A DNA stretch of 64,000 nucleotides from HXMU1420-2 sp034670145 (lineage in GTDB: Bacteria; Pseudomonadota; Alphaproteobacteria; Rhodobacterales; Rhodobacteraceae). Below the pieces are notes generated by a model. It saw nothing but the letters and a program-made list of their open reading frames with translations, made no database searches and was not told the origin of the DNA. The translations under genes and the position numbers were made by a program. Below are positions 8,058 through 16,900 of the stretch, in pieces (positions within the stretch are counted from its first letter, which is position 1; each line of letters opens with the position of its first letter). Where the stretch lies: positions 1 to 64,000 of the forward strand of contig JAXMOA010000005.1 in NCBI GenBank assembly GCA_034670145.1. Direction: 5' to 3'.

Positions 8058-9521
8058 GTGGCACGGCAAGTCATCCTGGCAATCGACGAAGGCACAACCA
8101 ATTCCAAAGCTGTGCTTGTGGACCAAGATGGCCAGATCATCGCCAGCGGCGCAGCGCCAGTGCCGATCCAGCACCCGCAATCCGGCTGGGTGCAGCAGGA
8201 TGCACAGGAAATCTGGACCGCCACCACCAAGGCCATCGCAGAGTGCCTGGCCAATGGCCCCGATGTTCGGATCATGGGGCTGGGCATCTCCAACCAACGC
8301 GAATCCATCCTGATCTGGGACAGGAAAACCGGCGCGCCCCTTGGCCCCGTCGTCACCTGGCAATGCCGCCGCACCACAGCCGCCTGCGACGCGCTCAAAC
8401 AGGCCGGGCACGGACCCGAAGTGATCGCCAGAACCGGCCTGCCGCTCGATCCGATGTTTCCCCCGACCAAGGCCGCATGGCTGGTCGATCATCATGCCGG
8501 CGACTCCAGCGATATTTGCATCGGCACCGTGGACAGCTGGCTGATCTGGAAATTCTCCGGCGGTCAGATCCACGCAACCGACCGCTCGAACGCCGCGCGC
8601 ACACAATTGTTCAACCTGGCCCAAGGACAATGGGACATAGAACTCTGCGCGCTCTTCGGCGTCGACAGCGCCAGCTTGCCCCAGGTCCGGGATTCCTCGC
8701 ACATCTTTGGTGAAACCAAAGGCGTCGGCGTCCTGCCCGACGGCGTGCCCATCGCATCCGCCATCGGCGATTCCCACGCGGCGCTGTTTGGCCATGGCGC
8801 CTTCGGAAACGGCGACGGCAAGATCACATTCGGCACCGGATCCTCCGTGATGACAACGGTTCCCCGGTTCACCACCCCGCCCGAAGGTATCACCACCACA
8901 ATCGCGTGGTCCCTGGACGGCACCTCGACCTACGCTTTCGAGGGCAACATCCTGGTCAGCGCCTCGATCTTTCCCTGGACCGCGCAACTGCTGGGCCTCT
9001 CCGGCGTCGACGCCCTGCTCGACCTGGCCCAAACCGTCCCGGACGCCCAGGGCGTCACACTTGTCCCCGCACATGTCGGCCTCGGCTCGCCCCATTGGGA
9101 CAGCCACGCCCGCGGGCTGGTCTCTGGCCTGTCGTTCAACTCGAAACCGGCCCATATCGCACGCGCCGCAGCTGACAGCCTCGCCCATCAGGTGGCCGAT
9201 ATCTACGAAATCATGGCCCGCGCCGGATCCGACATGGGCCGCGTCTTTGTCGACGGAGGGCCCAGCGGAAACCCCTTCCTGATGCAGCTTGTCGCCGACA
9301 GCCTGACCAAACCCGTCACCCCCTGCCGCAACTCCGAGGCCTCCGCTCTGGGCGCCGCCCATCTCGCCGGCCTCGCGACCGGGTTCTGGCCCGACCTGAA
9401 CACGCTCTCCACCCTCGCCGCGCATGGCACCCCCTACGCGCCCGCGACCGACCCCCAGACCCAGCAATCCACCCGGGCGGCATGGCGCGAGGCCATTGCA
9501 CGCACAACGCTTCGCATATAG
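8058..9521 (+). CDS. FGGY-family carbohydrate kinase (glycerol-kinase-like)
   Basis: This 487-residue kinase has the N-terminal phosphate loop DEGTTNSKAV, the glycerol-kinase-like NQRESILIWDRKTG and VTWQCRRT, ITFGTGSSVM in the middle, and VDGGPSGNPFLMQ near the end. The start is GTG. It looks most like GlpK, but with a split transketolase immediately upstream and an SDR downstream its substrate is more likely a ketose, giving a ketose phosphate for transketolase. Apulose kinase is one candidate. The stop codon TAG overlaps the first base of the regulator's palindromic operator. Confidence 0.85.
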   Translation: MARQVILAIDEGTTNSKAVLVDQDGQIIASGAAPVPIQHPQSGWVQQDAQEIWTATTKAIAECLANGPDVRIMGLGISNQRESILIWDRKTGAPLGPVVTWQCRRTTAACDALKQAGHGPEVIARTGLPLDPMFPPTKAAWLVDHHAGDSSDICIGTVDSWLIWKFSGGQIHATDRSNAARTQLFNLAQGQWDIELCALFGVDSASLPQVRDSSHIFGETKGVGVLPDGVPIASAIGDSHAALFGHGAFGNGDGKITFGTGSSVMTTVPRFTTPPEGITTTIAWSLDGTSTYAFEGNILVSASIFPWTAQLLGLSGVDALLDLAQTVPDAQGVTLVPAHVGLGSPHWDSHARGLVSGLSFNSKPAHIARAAADSLAHQVADIYEIMARAGSDMGRVFVDGGPSGNPFLMQLVADSLTKPVTPCRNSEASALGAAHLAGLATGFWPDLNTLSTLAAHGTPYAPATDPQTQQSTRAAWREAIARTTLRI

Positions 9522-9536
9522 TGAATATATATTCAC
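9521..9536. promoter_or_regulatory. perfect 16-bp palindrome, SorC-family operator
   Basis: GTGAATATATATTCAC is identical to its reverse complement. It begins at the last base of the kinase stop codon and lies 20 bp upstream of the regulator start. It stands out as AT-rich in a GC-rich region. Related 16-mers flank the divergent promoters at 6104 and 6254, so it is probably the autoregulatory site of the SorC-family protein. Confidence 0.65.
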
Positions 9537-9555
9537 ACACATCGAAAGCACCCGC

Positions 9556-10533
9556 ATGTCCCGTCTGAACGAACTTAGAATGATCGCCCGTGTCGCGCAG
9601 ATGTATCATGTGGAAAACCAACGCCAGGCAGATATCGCAAAACACCTGCGCATCTCGCAGGCCACCGTGTCGCGTATGCTCAAACGCGCCCAGGAAGAAG
9701 AAATCGTGCGCACCACCGTGGTCTCTCCGTCGGGGACATACGCCGAGATTGAAACGGGCCTGCGTCAGAAATTCGGCATCGCCGAAGCCATCGTCGTCGA
9801 ATGTTCCGAAGACCGCGACGGCCCGATCATGGCCCGCATCGGCGAAGCCGCCGCACATTTCCTCGAAGCAACACTTCAACCCGGAGAGGTCATCGGCGTC
9901 TCCAGCTGGTCCGAAACCATTCTGAAGATGGTGGACAACATCCACCCGATGAAATCGGGCAAGGCCAAGCAGGTCGTTCAGACCCTGGGGGGCATGGGCG
10001 ATCCCACCGTCCAGATCCACGCCAACCAGCTGACCACCCGTCTCGCAAAACTGACCGGCGGCGAGGCCCATCTGCTCAGTGCGCCGGGCGTCGCCCAATC
10101 GCGCGAGGCCAAGCTGGTGCTGCTGAGCGATACCTATGTTCGCGAAACCATAGAGCTGTTCAGCAAGGTCACACTTGCCATCGTCGGTATTGGCGCGATG
10201 GAACCCTCCAGCATGTTGTCGCGCAGCGGCAATGTCTTCACCTCGCGCGAAATCGCCGAGGTCAAGGACGCAGGCGGCGTCGGCGATATGAGCCTGCGGT
10301 TCTTCAATGCCGACGGCCAGCCGGTCAAGACACCCATGGATGACAGGGTCATCGGCATGTCCCTTGAAGAGCTCTCAACAATCGACCGGGTGATCGCCCT
10401 GGCTGGCGGCCAATCCAAAACCGCCGCCATCCGCGGTGCACTGCGCACCGGCGTGATCGACCTTTTGGTAACCGACAAATTCACGGCGGATCGCCTGCTG
10501 GCCTCCGACGCGCCTATCACAACAAGGGAGTAA
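9556..10533 (+). CDS. SorC/DeoR-type sugar-responsive transcriptional regulator
   Basis: A 325-residue protein with an N-terminal helix-turn-helix (RQADIAKHLRISQATVSRML, about residues 24-43) and the SorC effector domain. The effector domain contains GEVIGVSSWSETILKMVDN, then VVQTLGGMGDPTVQIHANQL, and ends LLVTDKFTADRLLA. Such proteins bind phosphorylated sugars and leave or grip their operators. I chose the ATG giving MSRLNELRM because it follows the palindromic operator; the longer frame would overlap the kinase gene. It probably controls its own gene and both divergent operons. The SDR follows 5 bp after its stop. Confidence 0.88.
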   Translation: MSRLNELRMIARVAQMYHVENQRQADIAKHLRISQATVSRMLKRAQEEEIVRTTVVSPSGTYAEIETGLRQKFGIAEAIVVECSEDRDGPIMARIGEAAAHFLEATLQPGEVIGVSSWSETILKMVDNIHPMKSGKAKQVVQTLGGMGDPTVQIHANQLTTRLAKLTGGEAHLLSAPGVAQSREAKLVLLSDTYVRETIELFSKVTLAIVGIGAMEPSSMLSRSGNVFTSREIAEVKDAGGVGDMSLRFFNADGQPVKTPMDDRVIGMSLEELSTIDRVIALAGGQSKTAAIRGALRTGVIDLLVTDKFTADRLLASDAPITTRE

Positions 10534-10538
10534 ACTGC

Positions 10539-11321
10539 GTGTCCAGATTTTCAGACAAAACCATCGTCATAACCGGAGGCAACAAGGGCATCGGATATGC
10601 CATGGCCGAACGTTTTGCCGCCGAGGGGGCAAACCTGGTGATCGCATCGGTCGAGGAAAACGTGACCGAAGCCGCCGACGCGCTCAGCGCCACCGGGGCA
10701 AACGCAAAGGGTTTTGTCTGCAACGTCACCGATCGTGAACAGGTCAAGGCGCTCTACGCCTTTGCCGCCGACACTTTCGGCGGAATCGACGTGTCGATCC
10801 AGAACGCCGGCATCATCACAATCGCAAAGGTCGAGGACCTGACCGAGCAGGAATGGGATGCCACGATGGAGGTGAACACCAAAGGCGTCTTCCTGTGCTG
10901 TCAGGAGGCGATCCGCCATATGCGCGCCTCTGGCAAGGGCGGCAGCCTGATCAACACAGCCTCCGGTCAGGCCCGTGACGGCTTTATCTATACACCGCAT
11001 TACGCCGCCTCGAAATTCGGCGTCATGGGCCTGACCCAAAGCCTCGCCAAAGAGGTCGCGCTAGACGGCATCACCGTGAATGCCATCTGCCCCGGGATCA
11101 TCAAGACCGACATGTGGGACTATAATGACCGTGTCTGGGGCCAGATGCTGGGCGATTTCGGCCCCGGCGAACTGATGGACAGCTGGGTGCAGAACATTCC
11201 AATGAAACGCGCAGGCGAAGGCAGCGATGTCGCCGGTCTGGTGGCTTTCCTCGCCAGTCAGGACGCCTCTTATATCACCGGCCAGACCATCAACGTCTGC
11301 GGCGGCCTCATCATGTCATGA
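10539..11321 (+). CDS. SDR-family polyol dehydrogenase
   Basis: Classical SDR of 260 residues with TGGNKGIG, NAG (IQNAGII), catalytic Ser in NTASGQ and YAASK. The C-terminus is the usual GQTINVCGG. Its spacing of motifs and the region around GIIKTDMWDYND resemble sorbitol/galactitol/iditol 2-dehydrogenases. It starts with GTG, preceded by AAGGGAG at 8 nt. As last gene of the transketolase-kinase-regulator operon it probably oxidises the imported polyol to the ketose that the kinase phosphorylates. Substrate identity is an inference. Confidence 0.85.
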   Translation: MSRFSDKTIVITGGNKGIGYAMAERFAAEGANLVIASVEENVTEAADALSATGANAKGFVCNVTDREQVKALYAFAADTFGGIDVSIQNAGIITIAKVEDLTEQEWDATMEVNTKGVFLCCQEAIRHMRASGKGGSLINTASGQARDGFIYTPHYAASKFGVMGLTQSLAKEVALDGITVNAICPGIIKTDMWDYNDRVWGQMLGDFGPGELMDSWVQNIPMKRAGEGSDVAGLVAFLASQDASYITGQTINVCGGLIMS

Positions 11322-11327
11322 CCCGGC

Positions 11328-11349
11328 GCCGGGCGCCCCCGCGCCCGGC
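11328..11349. terminator. strong hairpin after the SDR gene
   Basis: GCCGGGCGC (11328-11336) pairs with GCGCCCGGC (11341-11349) across four C residues, 7 bp after the SDR stop. The 9-bp perfect GC stem ends the transketolase-kinase operon in front of a converging gene. No T-run follows, so it may act with Rho or as a transcript end protector. Confidence 0.55.
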
Positions 11350-11400
11350 CCGCTATGGCTGCCACCCCCGTGTTGGGTCCACGCCCCGCCCCCCGGGGAC

Positions 11401-12069
11401 CTACCCCAGGGACAGCACCGGCGTTTTCCCATAAAGCTCACTGCGGTCCAGCGCCTCAACCAGCCATTGCGCAACGCTCTCCCGGCCAATCTGCATCGAC
11501 GGCGCGGGGGTCATCTTGCCCCCCACCACATAGCTTTCCAACACGTTGCCCGTCTTTTTGCCCAGGCCCACCGCGCGACCAACCGTCCAATCCAGATCGG
11601 AGGCCGCCAGCGCCGCCTCGACCCCTTCGTGATCCTGATAAGCCACGCCCAAATTCGTGCGCTTGATGAATTGCTTGAAGATCCACGGAGCCGTCTGAAA
11701 ACTGTCTCCGGCCCCCGACGCCCCCAGATGCACGATCCGACGCACATCATGGCGCTGCATCGCCGCGATGATATTGGCATAGCAATCCGTCAACAGCGTT
11801 GGTGAATTGACAATCTTGGCAAAGGGCGAATCCGACGCGCGCGCATTGTTCAGCGTCCCAATGACCGCCGAACACCCTGCCATCGCCGGATCAATATCCG
11901 CCGCGTTTTCCGGCGTGCCCCGAAAAACCTCAATATCCGCATTGCCCCATGTCACCTTGTCCGGCTGGCGTGCCAAGATATTGACCGCCCATCCCGCATC
12001 AAGCGCCCGGTCAATCACCAAAGCCCCGGTGCGCCCCGTGCCACCCAGAACGAGAACACGTTTTGTCAT
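11401..12069 (-). CDS. NAD(P)-binding atypical SDR
   Basis: This 222-residue protein begins MTKRVLVLGGTGRTGALVID, the GGTGRTG dinucleotide-binding motif of atypical (NmrA/NAD(P)H-binding) SDRs. It continues with RIVHLGASGAGDS and DLDWTVGRAVGLG, as in NAD(P)-binding Rossmann proteins related to biliverdin reductase B. No catalytic YxxxK pair is obvious. It is transcribed divergently from an HxlR regulator, 78 bp away, which suggests that regulator controls it, perhaps in response to a reactive electrophile or redox signal. Confidence 0.75.
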   Translation of the reverse strand: MTKRVLVLGGTGRTGALVIDRALDAGWAVNILARQPDKVTWGNADIEVFRGTPENAADIDPAMAGCSAVIGTLNNARASDSPFAKIVNSPTLLTDCYANIIAAMQRHDVRRIVHLGASGAGDSFQTAPWIFKQFIKRTNLGVAYQDHEGVEAALAASDLDWTVGRAVGLGKKTGNVLESYVVGGKMTPAPSMQIGRESVAQWLVEALDRSELYGKTPVLSLG

Positions 12070-12102
12070 TTTCTTTCCTTTACAGGTTCATTCCGCATAT
12101 AA

Positions 12103-12117
12103 GTCTCAGATAGAGAC
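12103..12117. promoter_or_regulatory. inverted repeat, possible HxlR operator
   Basis: GTCTC-AGATA-GAGAC is a perfect 5-bp inverted repeat with a 5-nt spacer in the short divergent region between the NAD(P)-binding gene and the HxlR gene. HxlR-family dimers usually bind such sites between divergent promoters. Assignment rests only on position and symmetry. Confidence 0.35.
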
Positions 12118-12147
12118 CGCCCTCCACCCCGTAAAGGAGGCATCATT

Positions 12148-12570
12148 TTGTCTATAGGTTACGCAAAGGGAACCACCGTGAACCAACCGCTCAACCCCCA
12201 ATTGACCCAATTCAAGGACGCAGGCTTCACCCTGGAAAACTGCCCCGTGCGCACCATCCTGGGCCATATCGCCGCCAAATGGACCAGCCTGATCCTGCTC
12301 GAACTCTCGGCCGGACCGCAAAGGTTCAACGCATTGGGACGCGCCCTGCCCGACATCTCAAAACGAATGCTCACTCAGTCATTGCGCGACCTGGAACGGG
12401 ACGGGCTGGTGATCCGCCAGGTGTTTGACACCAAACCACCCAGCGTCAGCTACCGCCTTTCCGAGACGGGCCAATCCTTTCTGGCGCCACTCACCCAAAT
12501 GGTGGAATGGGCCGTGGCGCAAAATGAACATATCACGCAATCCCGCGCGCGCTTTGACCAAGGGGCCTGA
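12148..12570 (+). CDS. HxlR-family transcriptional regulator
   Basis: The 140-residue product has the HxlR winged-helix signature: CPVRTILGHIAAKWTSLILL (about residues 32-51), FNALGRALPDISKRMLTQSL, then ERDGLVIRQVF and VSYRLSETG. The Cys at the start of the domain is the usual redox-sensing position. The TTG at 12148 follows AAAGGAGG at 7 nt; a GTG at 12178 with its own AAAGGG is an alternative start. It is divergent from the NAD(P)-binding protein gene and convergent with the EamA exporter gene. Confidence 0.85.
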   Translation: MSIGYAKGTTVNQPLNPQLTQFKDAGFTLENCPVRTILGHIAAKWTSLILLELSAGPQRFNALGRALPDISKRMLTQSLRDLERDGLVIRQVFDTKPPSVSYRLSETGQSFLAPLTQMVEWAVAQNEHITQSRARFDQGA

Positions 12571-12632
12571 AACCCGCCGCACCCGAACAGGCACCGGCCC
12601 CTTGCCCCGAACCACAGCGCCGCGCGGCGCGC

Positions 12633-13523
12633 TCAGCCCACCGAAACCCCGCGTTCGCGGTGCCAGATATAGATGCCCGAACCGATGATGACAGCCGCCC
12701 CCGCCAACGTCCAATAGGTCGGCCAGGTGTCAAAAAACAGAACCCCCATGATCGAGGCAAACACGATCTGCACATAGATGACCGGCGCCAGGATAGACGC
12801 ATCCGCAAACTGGTGCGCCCCGGTGACAAGCGTATGCGCCGCCGCCCCGAACACGCCCACAAGCAGGAAAAAGGCCCAATCGCCTGGATTGCTCGGCCAG
12901 GTCCAATGCGCCAACGCAAAGGGCAAAAGGCATATGCTGGCCAGCCCCGACGCCCACAGCTGGCTGGTGGCATTGCTGTCCACCCCCGCCAGCATCCGCG
13001 TCATCACAAAATACAGCGCCCCCATCGACATGGCCGTCAGGCTCAGAAAAATCGCCGGTTCAAACCCGACGCCCCAGGGCCGCATCACAACAACAATCCC
13101 CAGGAACCCGACACAAACCGCACCAAACCGATGCATCCCGACACGCTCGCCCAAAATCGGAATGGAAAGCAACGTCACCACAATCGGCATCGCAAACATG
13201 ATCGTCGTGTTCAGCGTCAGCGGCAAATGCTCTAGCGCCAACACCAGAAAGATCGTGCTCACCAACAAAAACAGGGACCGCAAAACCTGTTTTCCCCACG
13301 CGTTCGAGCGCAAGGCCTGCGCGCCCTCGCGGGGCACAAACACGATCAAAGACACCAGGAAATGCACAAAATAACGCACAAACACGATCTGAAACACCGG
13401 CAGCCCCGCAAGGACCAGCCATTTGGCCGAGGTATCAATCATTGCCAGGAAAAACACCCCGGCAGCCATTGCCACAACGCCCACGGCGGCGCGGTCTTCG
13501 CGGGCGGCCACTGCGGGGATCAT
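12633..13523 (-). CDS. EamA/DMT-family membrane transporter
   Basis: The 296-residue protein has about ten hydrophobic segments in two repeated EamA halves. The first begins VVAMAAGVFFLAMIDTSAKW, the second around FLSLTAMSMGALYFVMTRML. Members of the drug/metabolite transporter superfamily export or exchange amino acids, nucleobases or other metabolites; the substrate is not visible. I chose the ATG that gives MIPAVAARED because the upstream 22 codons (starting with GTG) look unlike the family. No clear ribosome binding site supports either choice. It is monocistronic between convergent and divergent neighbours. Confidence 0.8.
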   Translation of the reverse strand: MIPAVAAREDRAAVGVVAMAAGVFFLAMIDTSAKWLVLAGLPVFQIVFVRYFVHFLVSLIVFVPREGAQALRSNAWGKQVLRSLFLLVSTIFLVLALEHLPLTLNTTIMFAMPIVVTLLSIPILGERVGMHRFGAVCVGFLGIVVVMRPWGVGFEPAIFLSLTAMSMGALYFVMTRMLAGVDSNATSQLWASGLASICLLPFALAHWTWPSNPGDWAFFLLVGVFGAAAHTLVTGAHQFADASILAPVIYVQIVFASIMGVLFFDTWPTYWTLAGAAVIIGSGIYIWHRERGVSVG

Positions 13524-13958
13524 TTCAACAGATCCGATACTGGTGACATGCCTGATACCCCCCAAAGACAACACAACGCGGCACCGCACGACTCGCGCAA
13601 CACCTCACCCGACCACCGGTCGCGCCTTATTGGCCCGCGATTTCACCCGGAATGCAACCAGAAGTGCCCGCACCGCTCCCGCAAACCAAAGGACACAGCG
13701 TATCAATAGCCAGCCAGACACAGGCCGCCCAAATCCTGTGCACGCCGCATCCCTCCTCGGCCGGGCACTCCAGCGAAGCACCTTTAAAACCCTGTAAAAT
13801 ATAACAAAAACAGCAACCCACCACCCTTGCCCAAAAATTAACCACAAAGCCCCCGTTTCCCCAGGAACCCCGGCTCAGCGGCCAATTGTCTGGACCTTAC
13901 CCCGCGTTTTCGCAGAATTTGGGCTGGCATCAAAAAAGATCGCTCAGAAAGGGTGGAT
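13524..13958. other. gene-free leader of the NitT/TauT-type ABC operon
   Basis: About 430 bp between divergent genes. An A-rich patch at about 13785-13815 stands out from the GC-rich background and may hold a promoter, but I cannot pick convincing -35/-10 boxes. Short frames in it have no protein-like features. AGAAAGGG directly before 13954 is the ribosome binding site of the ATPase gene. Confidence 0.35.
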
Positions 13959-14765
13959 ATGACAAACGCGCCGAACGCGGAACCACTGGTGGATATCTCC
14001 GACGTCGACATCGTCTACAACGGCGCCGAAGATGGCGTCGCCGCGCTCCAGGGGGCGACCTTTGCGGTGCCCAAAGGCGGGTTTGCCGCCGTCGTCGGCC
14101 CGTCAGGCTGTGGTAAATCCTCTCTGATGCGGCTGGTCACCGGCCTGATCCCACCGACAAGCGGCACGGTCAAAGTCGCCGGGCAACCGGTCGACGGGCC
14201 GCTCAAGATCACCGGAATGGCGTTCCAGAACCCAACCCTCCTGCCCTGGCGCAGCACTCTGGACAACGTCATGTTGCCGCTCGAAATCGTCCAGCCCCAC
14301 CGCGACCGCCTGCGCGCAAACCGCAAGGAATATGTCGATCGGGCAATGACCCTGCTTGCCTCGGTCGGCCTGGCCGATTTCGCCAGCAAATCCCCGTGGG
14401 AGCTGTCGGGCGGTATGCAACAACGCGCCTCCCTGTGCCGGGCCCTGATCCACGAGCCAGAGCTGCTGATGCTGGACGAACCCTTCGCAGCCCTCGACGC
14501 CTTCACCCGAGAAGAGCTCTGGGGCGTGTTGCAACAGCTCTGGATGCAGCAACGCTTTACCGTGATCCTGGTCACCCATGACCTGCGCGAAGCCGTCTAC
14601 CTGGCAGACACAATCCACGTCATGTCCGCCCGCCCGGGCAAAATCGTTGCAACCCGCAAGGTCGACATGCCGTTTCCGCGCACGCTCGACGACACGTTCA
14701 AACCGGATTTTGTCGATATCGTACAGGATCTAAGGGCGCATATTTCACGCGAGAGACAAGCATGA
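13959..14765 (+). CDS. NitT/TauT-family ABC transporter ATP-binding protein
   Basis: A 268-residue ATPase with Walker A GPSGCGKSS, Q-loop FQNPTLLPW, signature LSGGMQQRASLCRAL, Walker B LLMLDEPFAALD and H-loop VTHDLREAVY. The FQNPTLLPW and GGMQQR wording is typical of the nitrate/sulfonate/taurine/hydroxymethylpyrimidine group. It overlaps the permease gene by ATGA. A GTG two codons upstream is an alternative start. With the permease and the convergent binding protein it would import a small heterocyclic or amide-type compound, judged by the hydantoin-type enzymes nearby. Confidence 0.9.
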   Translation: MTNAPNAEPLVDISDVDIVYNGAEDGVAALQGATFAVPKGGFAAVVGPSGCGKSSLMRLVTGLIPPTSGTVKVAGQPVDGPLKITGMAFQNPTLLPWRSTLDNVMLPLEIVQPHRDRLRANRKEYVDRAMTLLASVGLADFASKSPWELSGGMQQRASLCRALIHEPELLMLDEPFAALDAFTREELWGVLQQLWMQQRFTVILVTHDLREAVYLADTIHVMSARPGKIVATRKVDMPFPRTLDDTFKPDFVDIVQDLRAHISRERQA

Positions 14766-15607
14766 CCCATCCCTCATCCTCCCCGCAAAACGCCAAAACA
14801 CCGCCCCAGCGCCTGACCCTGACTCGTCTGGTGGACATGTTTGGCCCATGGCTGATCGCCATCCCGTCGCTGGTGATCTGGGAACTCTATGTCATCCTCT
14901 TTGACGTGCCCAAATTCGTCCTGCCCGCGCCCAGCGCCATCGCCGCCAGCCTGTGGAAATGGGCACCCGTCATCGCCTACCACGCCTGGCAGACACTGTT
15001 CACCACCTTGGTCGGCTTCTTCTTTGCCGTCCTCGGAGGCGTGCTGATGGGCGTCGCCGTGGGATGGTCGCCACTCTTGTATCGCGCACTCTATCCGGTC
15101 CTGATTGCCTTCAATTCAGTGCCCAAGGTCGCCATCGTACCGATCCTGGTGATCTGGTTCGGCATCGGCACCGCGCCTGCCGTGATCACCGCCTTCATGT
15201 TGTCCTTCTTTCCCATCGTGGTGAATGTCGCCGCCGGCCTCGCCACGGTCGAGCCAGAGCTGGAGGACGTCCTGCGCTCGCTCGGCGCATCCCGGCGCGA
15301 TGTTCTGGTCAAGGTCGGCCTGCCCCGCTCTGCCCCGTATTTCTTTGCCTCGCTCAAGGTGGCCATCACCCTGGCCCTGGTCGGCTCCGTGATCTCGGAA
15401 ACCATCGCCGCCAACGCCGGGATCGGCTATCTGATGCTCAACGCCAGCTCCCGCTTTGATGTTCCGCTGGTCTTTGCCGGGTTGGTCGTGGTCGCCATGA
15501 TGGGCGTCGCCATCTACGAGGTCTTCGCCTGGATCGAACGGCGCACCACCGGATGGGCAACCCGGGGCCAGACCAAGGTCGACACCGCCCCCACCGGCGG
15601 CGGATAA
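14762..15607 (+). CDS. NitT/TauT-family ABC transporter permease
   Basis: The 281-residue protein has six predicted membrane segments and the BPD_transp_1 EAA-type loop ATVEPELEDVLRSLGASRRD with the conserved G seen in SsuC/TauC. FGPWLIAIPSLVIWELYVIL starts the first segment, and the last segment is followed by AIYEVFAWIERR. It forms the channel with the ATPase gene it overlaps. A hairpin terminator follows 30 bp after its stop. Confidence 0.9.
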   Translation: MTHPSSSPQNAKTPPQRLTLTRLVDMFGPWLIAIPSLVIWELYVILFDVPKFVLPAPSAIAASLWKWAPVIAYHAWQTLFTTLVGFFFAVLGGVLMGVAVGWSPLLYRALYPVLIAFNSVPKVAIVPILVIWFGIGTAPAVITAFMLSFFPIVVNVAAGLATVEPELEDVLRSLGASRRDVLVKVGLPRSAPYFFASLKVAITLALVGSVISETIAANAGIGYLMLNASSRFDVPLVFAGLVVVAMMGVAIYEVFAWIERRTTGWATRGQTKVDTAPTGGG

Positions 15608-15636
15608 CGCCCGCCGCAAATCCCGGACAACAAAAA

Positions 15637-15662
15637 AGGCGCCGCAACATCTTGCGGCGCCT
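15637..15662. terminator. bidirectional intrinsic terminator
   Basis: An 11-bp perfect stem (AGGCGCCGCAA / TTGCGGCGCCT) with loop CATC is flanked by six A residues on the left (15631-15637) and a run of seven T residues at 15664-15671 on the right. It therefore works as a Rho-independent terminator for both the permease gene (plus strand) and the binding-protein gene (minus strand). It is the clearest terminator in the window. Confidence 0.9.
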
Positions 15663-15684
15663 GATTTTTTTGGGGTCGGTCAGA

Positions 15685-16731
15685 TTACTTGTGGCGGGCC
15701 TTGGCAACCTCGGGCACCTGACGCTCTTCCAGCGGCGGCAGGAACGATCCATCAAAATAGTCATCCATATTGGGCTCGATCGGAATGTTGAACGCGCTGG
15801 CCACCTGCTTGGCCGCCGTTTCATAGCGCGCGCGATCCACAACGCTGATCCCGTTCTCAAGAACACTCGGCGTCAGCAACGCCAATTCCTCGGCCAGATA
15901 CCACCGCGCCGTCTCGATATCGACGTCAATCAGCGGCTCCTGCTTTTTCAACAGGGCAATCCCCGCATCAGGATCCTCGAACATGTCGATCATCCCTTTC
16001 ACCGTCGCCGCGACAAAGCCTTTGACGATCTCGGGGTTCTCAGCCGCCCAATCCTTGCGCACGATAATGGACGAGCTGTAGGGCTTGAGCCCATATTGCG
16101 CCATGGTGAAATAGGTCACGTCCTCTTTCGCCAGACCCGCCTGCACCATGTTCAGAACAGTGGTGGTCGAAAACCCGAATGTCGCATCCGCCTGACCCTG
16201 AATAACCATCGAGTCGCGCAACGAAGGCTCAACAAACAGATATTCGATCCCTTCCGGATCCAACCCGTTCAACTCGGCAAACACCGGCCACAACAACACG
16301 GTCGCGGCGTTCTGCGTGGCCGAAATCTTCTTGCCCATCAGATCCGCAGGCGTTTTCACCCCATTGGCCGCGGTCGAGATCACCCCCGTTGGCGACTGAT
16401 CATTGATCACCAGAACCGTGATGACCTGATCATCCGGATTTTCCGCATTGAACTTCAACAGGCTGGTGCCCTCGGCAAACCCCATGGGATAGGCCTTGGC
16501 CGCAATCTTAGAGATGGTATCCCCCGACCCGTAGCCACGGTCGAATGACACGTTCAGACCGGCTTCGGCGTAATAGCCGCGATCCTGTGCCAACAGAAAC
16601 GGGCCGTGCATCCCTTGCCATGCCCAATCCAGCGAGAAATTCAGATCAACCAGATCCTCAGCCGAGGCCGCAGCCCCCAGCCCAAACGTTGCCGCGCCAA
16701 TCGCTGCGGCGCTCAGTAGGTTTTTCAACAT
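15685..16731 (-). CDS. NMT1/THI5-like ABC substrate-binding protein
   Basis: A 348-residue secreted receptor. MLKNLLSAAAIGAATFGLGA plus AASAEDL is a Sec signal peptide. The mature part has NFSLDWAWQGMHGPFLLAQD, YYAEAGLNVSFDRGYGSGD and the later DLMGKKISATQNAATVLLWP expected of the NMT1/SsuA receptors. The start is supported by GGGGAG at 8 nt; a longer frame upstream is not credible. It converges on the ATPase-permease operon, sharing a bidirectional terminator, so the importer is assembled from two transcripts. The ligand is unknown; hydantoins, pyrimidines or carbamoyl compounds fit the neighbours. Confidence 0.88.
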   Translation of the reverse strand: MLKNLLSAAAIGAATFGLGAAASAEDLVDLNFSLDWAWQGMHGPFLLAQDRGYYAEAGLNVSFDRGYGSGDTISKIAAKAYPMGFAEGTSLLKFNAENPDDQVITVLVINDQSPTGVISTAANGVKTPADLMGKKISATQNAATVLLWPVFAELNGLDPEGIEYLFVEPSLRDSMVIQGQADATFGFSTTTVLNMVQAGLAKEDVTYFTMAQYGLKPYSSSIIVRKDWAAENPEIVKGFVAATVKGMIDMFEDPDAGIALLKKQEPLIDVDIETARWYLAEELALLTPSVLENGISVVDRARYETAAKQVASAFNIPIEPNMDDYFDGSFLPPLEERQVPEVAKARHK

Positions 16732-16900
16732 ATGTCGTACTCCCCATTGGTGTCGGTCCCACAACTGGCCGACAGAACCCGGTCAGTAACCATCATCCGC
16801 CGCCGGTTCCTCACAGCGGATTGCGCCCAATCCGGCCCCGGGCGATTTCAGCCGCCCGGATCGCGCAGATTTCGACAGCTGTGATCAATTTTTTGTCGTT

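Noticed and set aside
7446..9557. 703-codon minus-strand frame opposite the transketolase and kinase genes
   Set aside because: Gly/Asp/Val-rich shadow with no motif; the plus-strand genes have complete family signatures and coupled starts.
12617..12630. Perfect 14-bp palindrome GCGCCGCGCGGCGC between HxlR and EamA genes
   Set aside because: It has no loop and no T-run, and GC self-complementary 14-mers are common in such DNA; not convincing as an operator or terminator.
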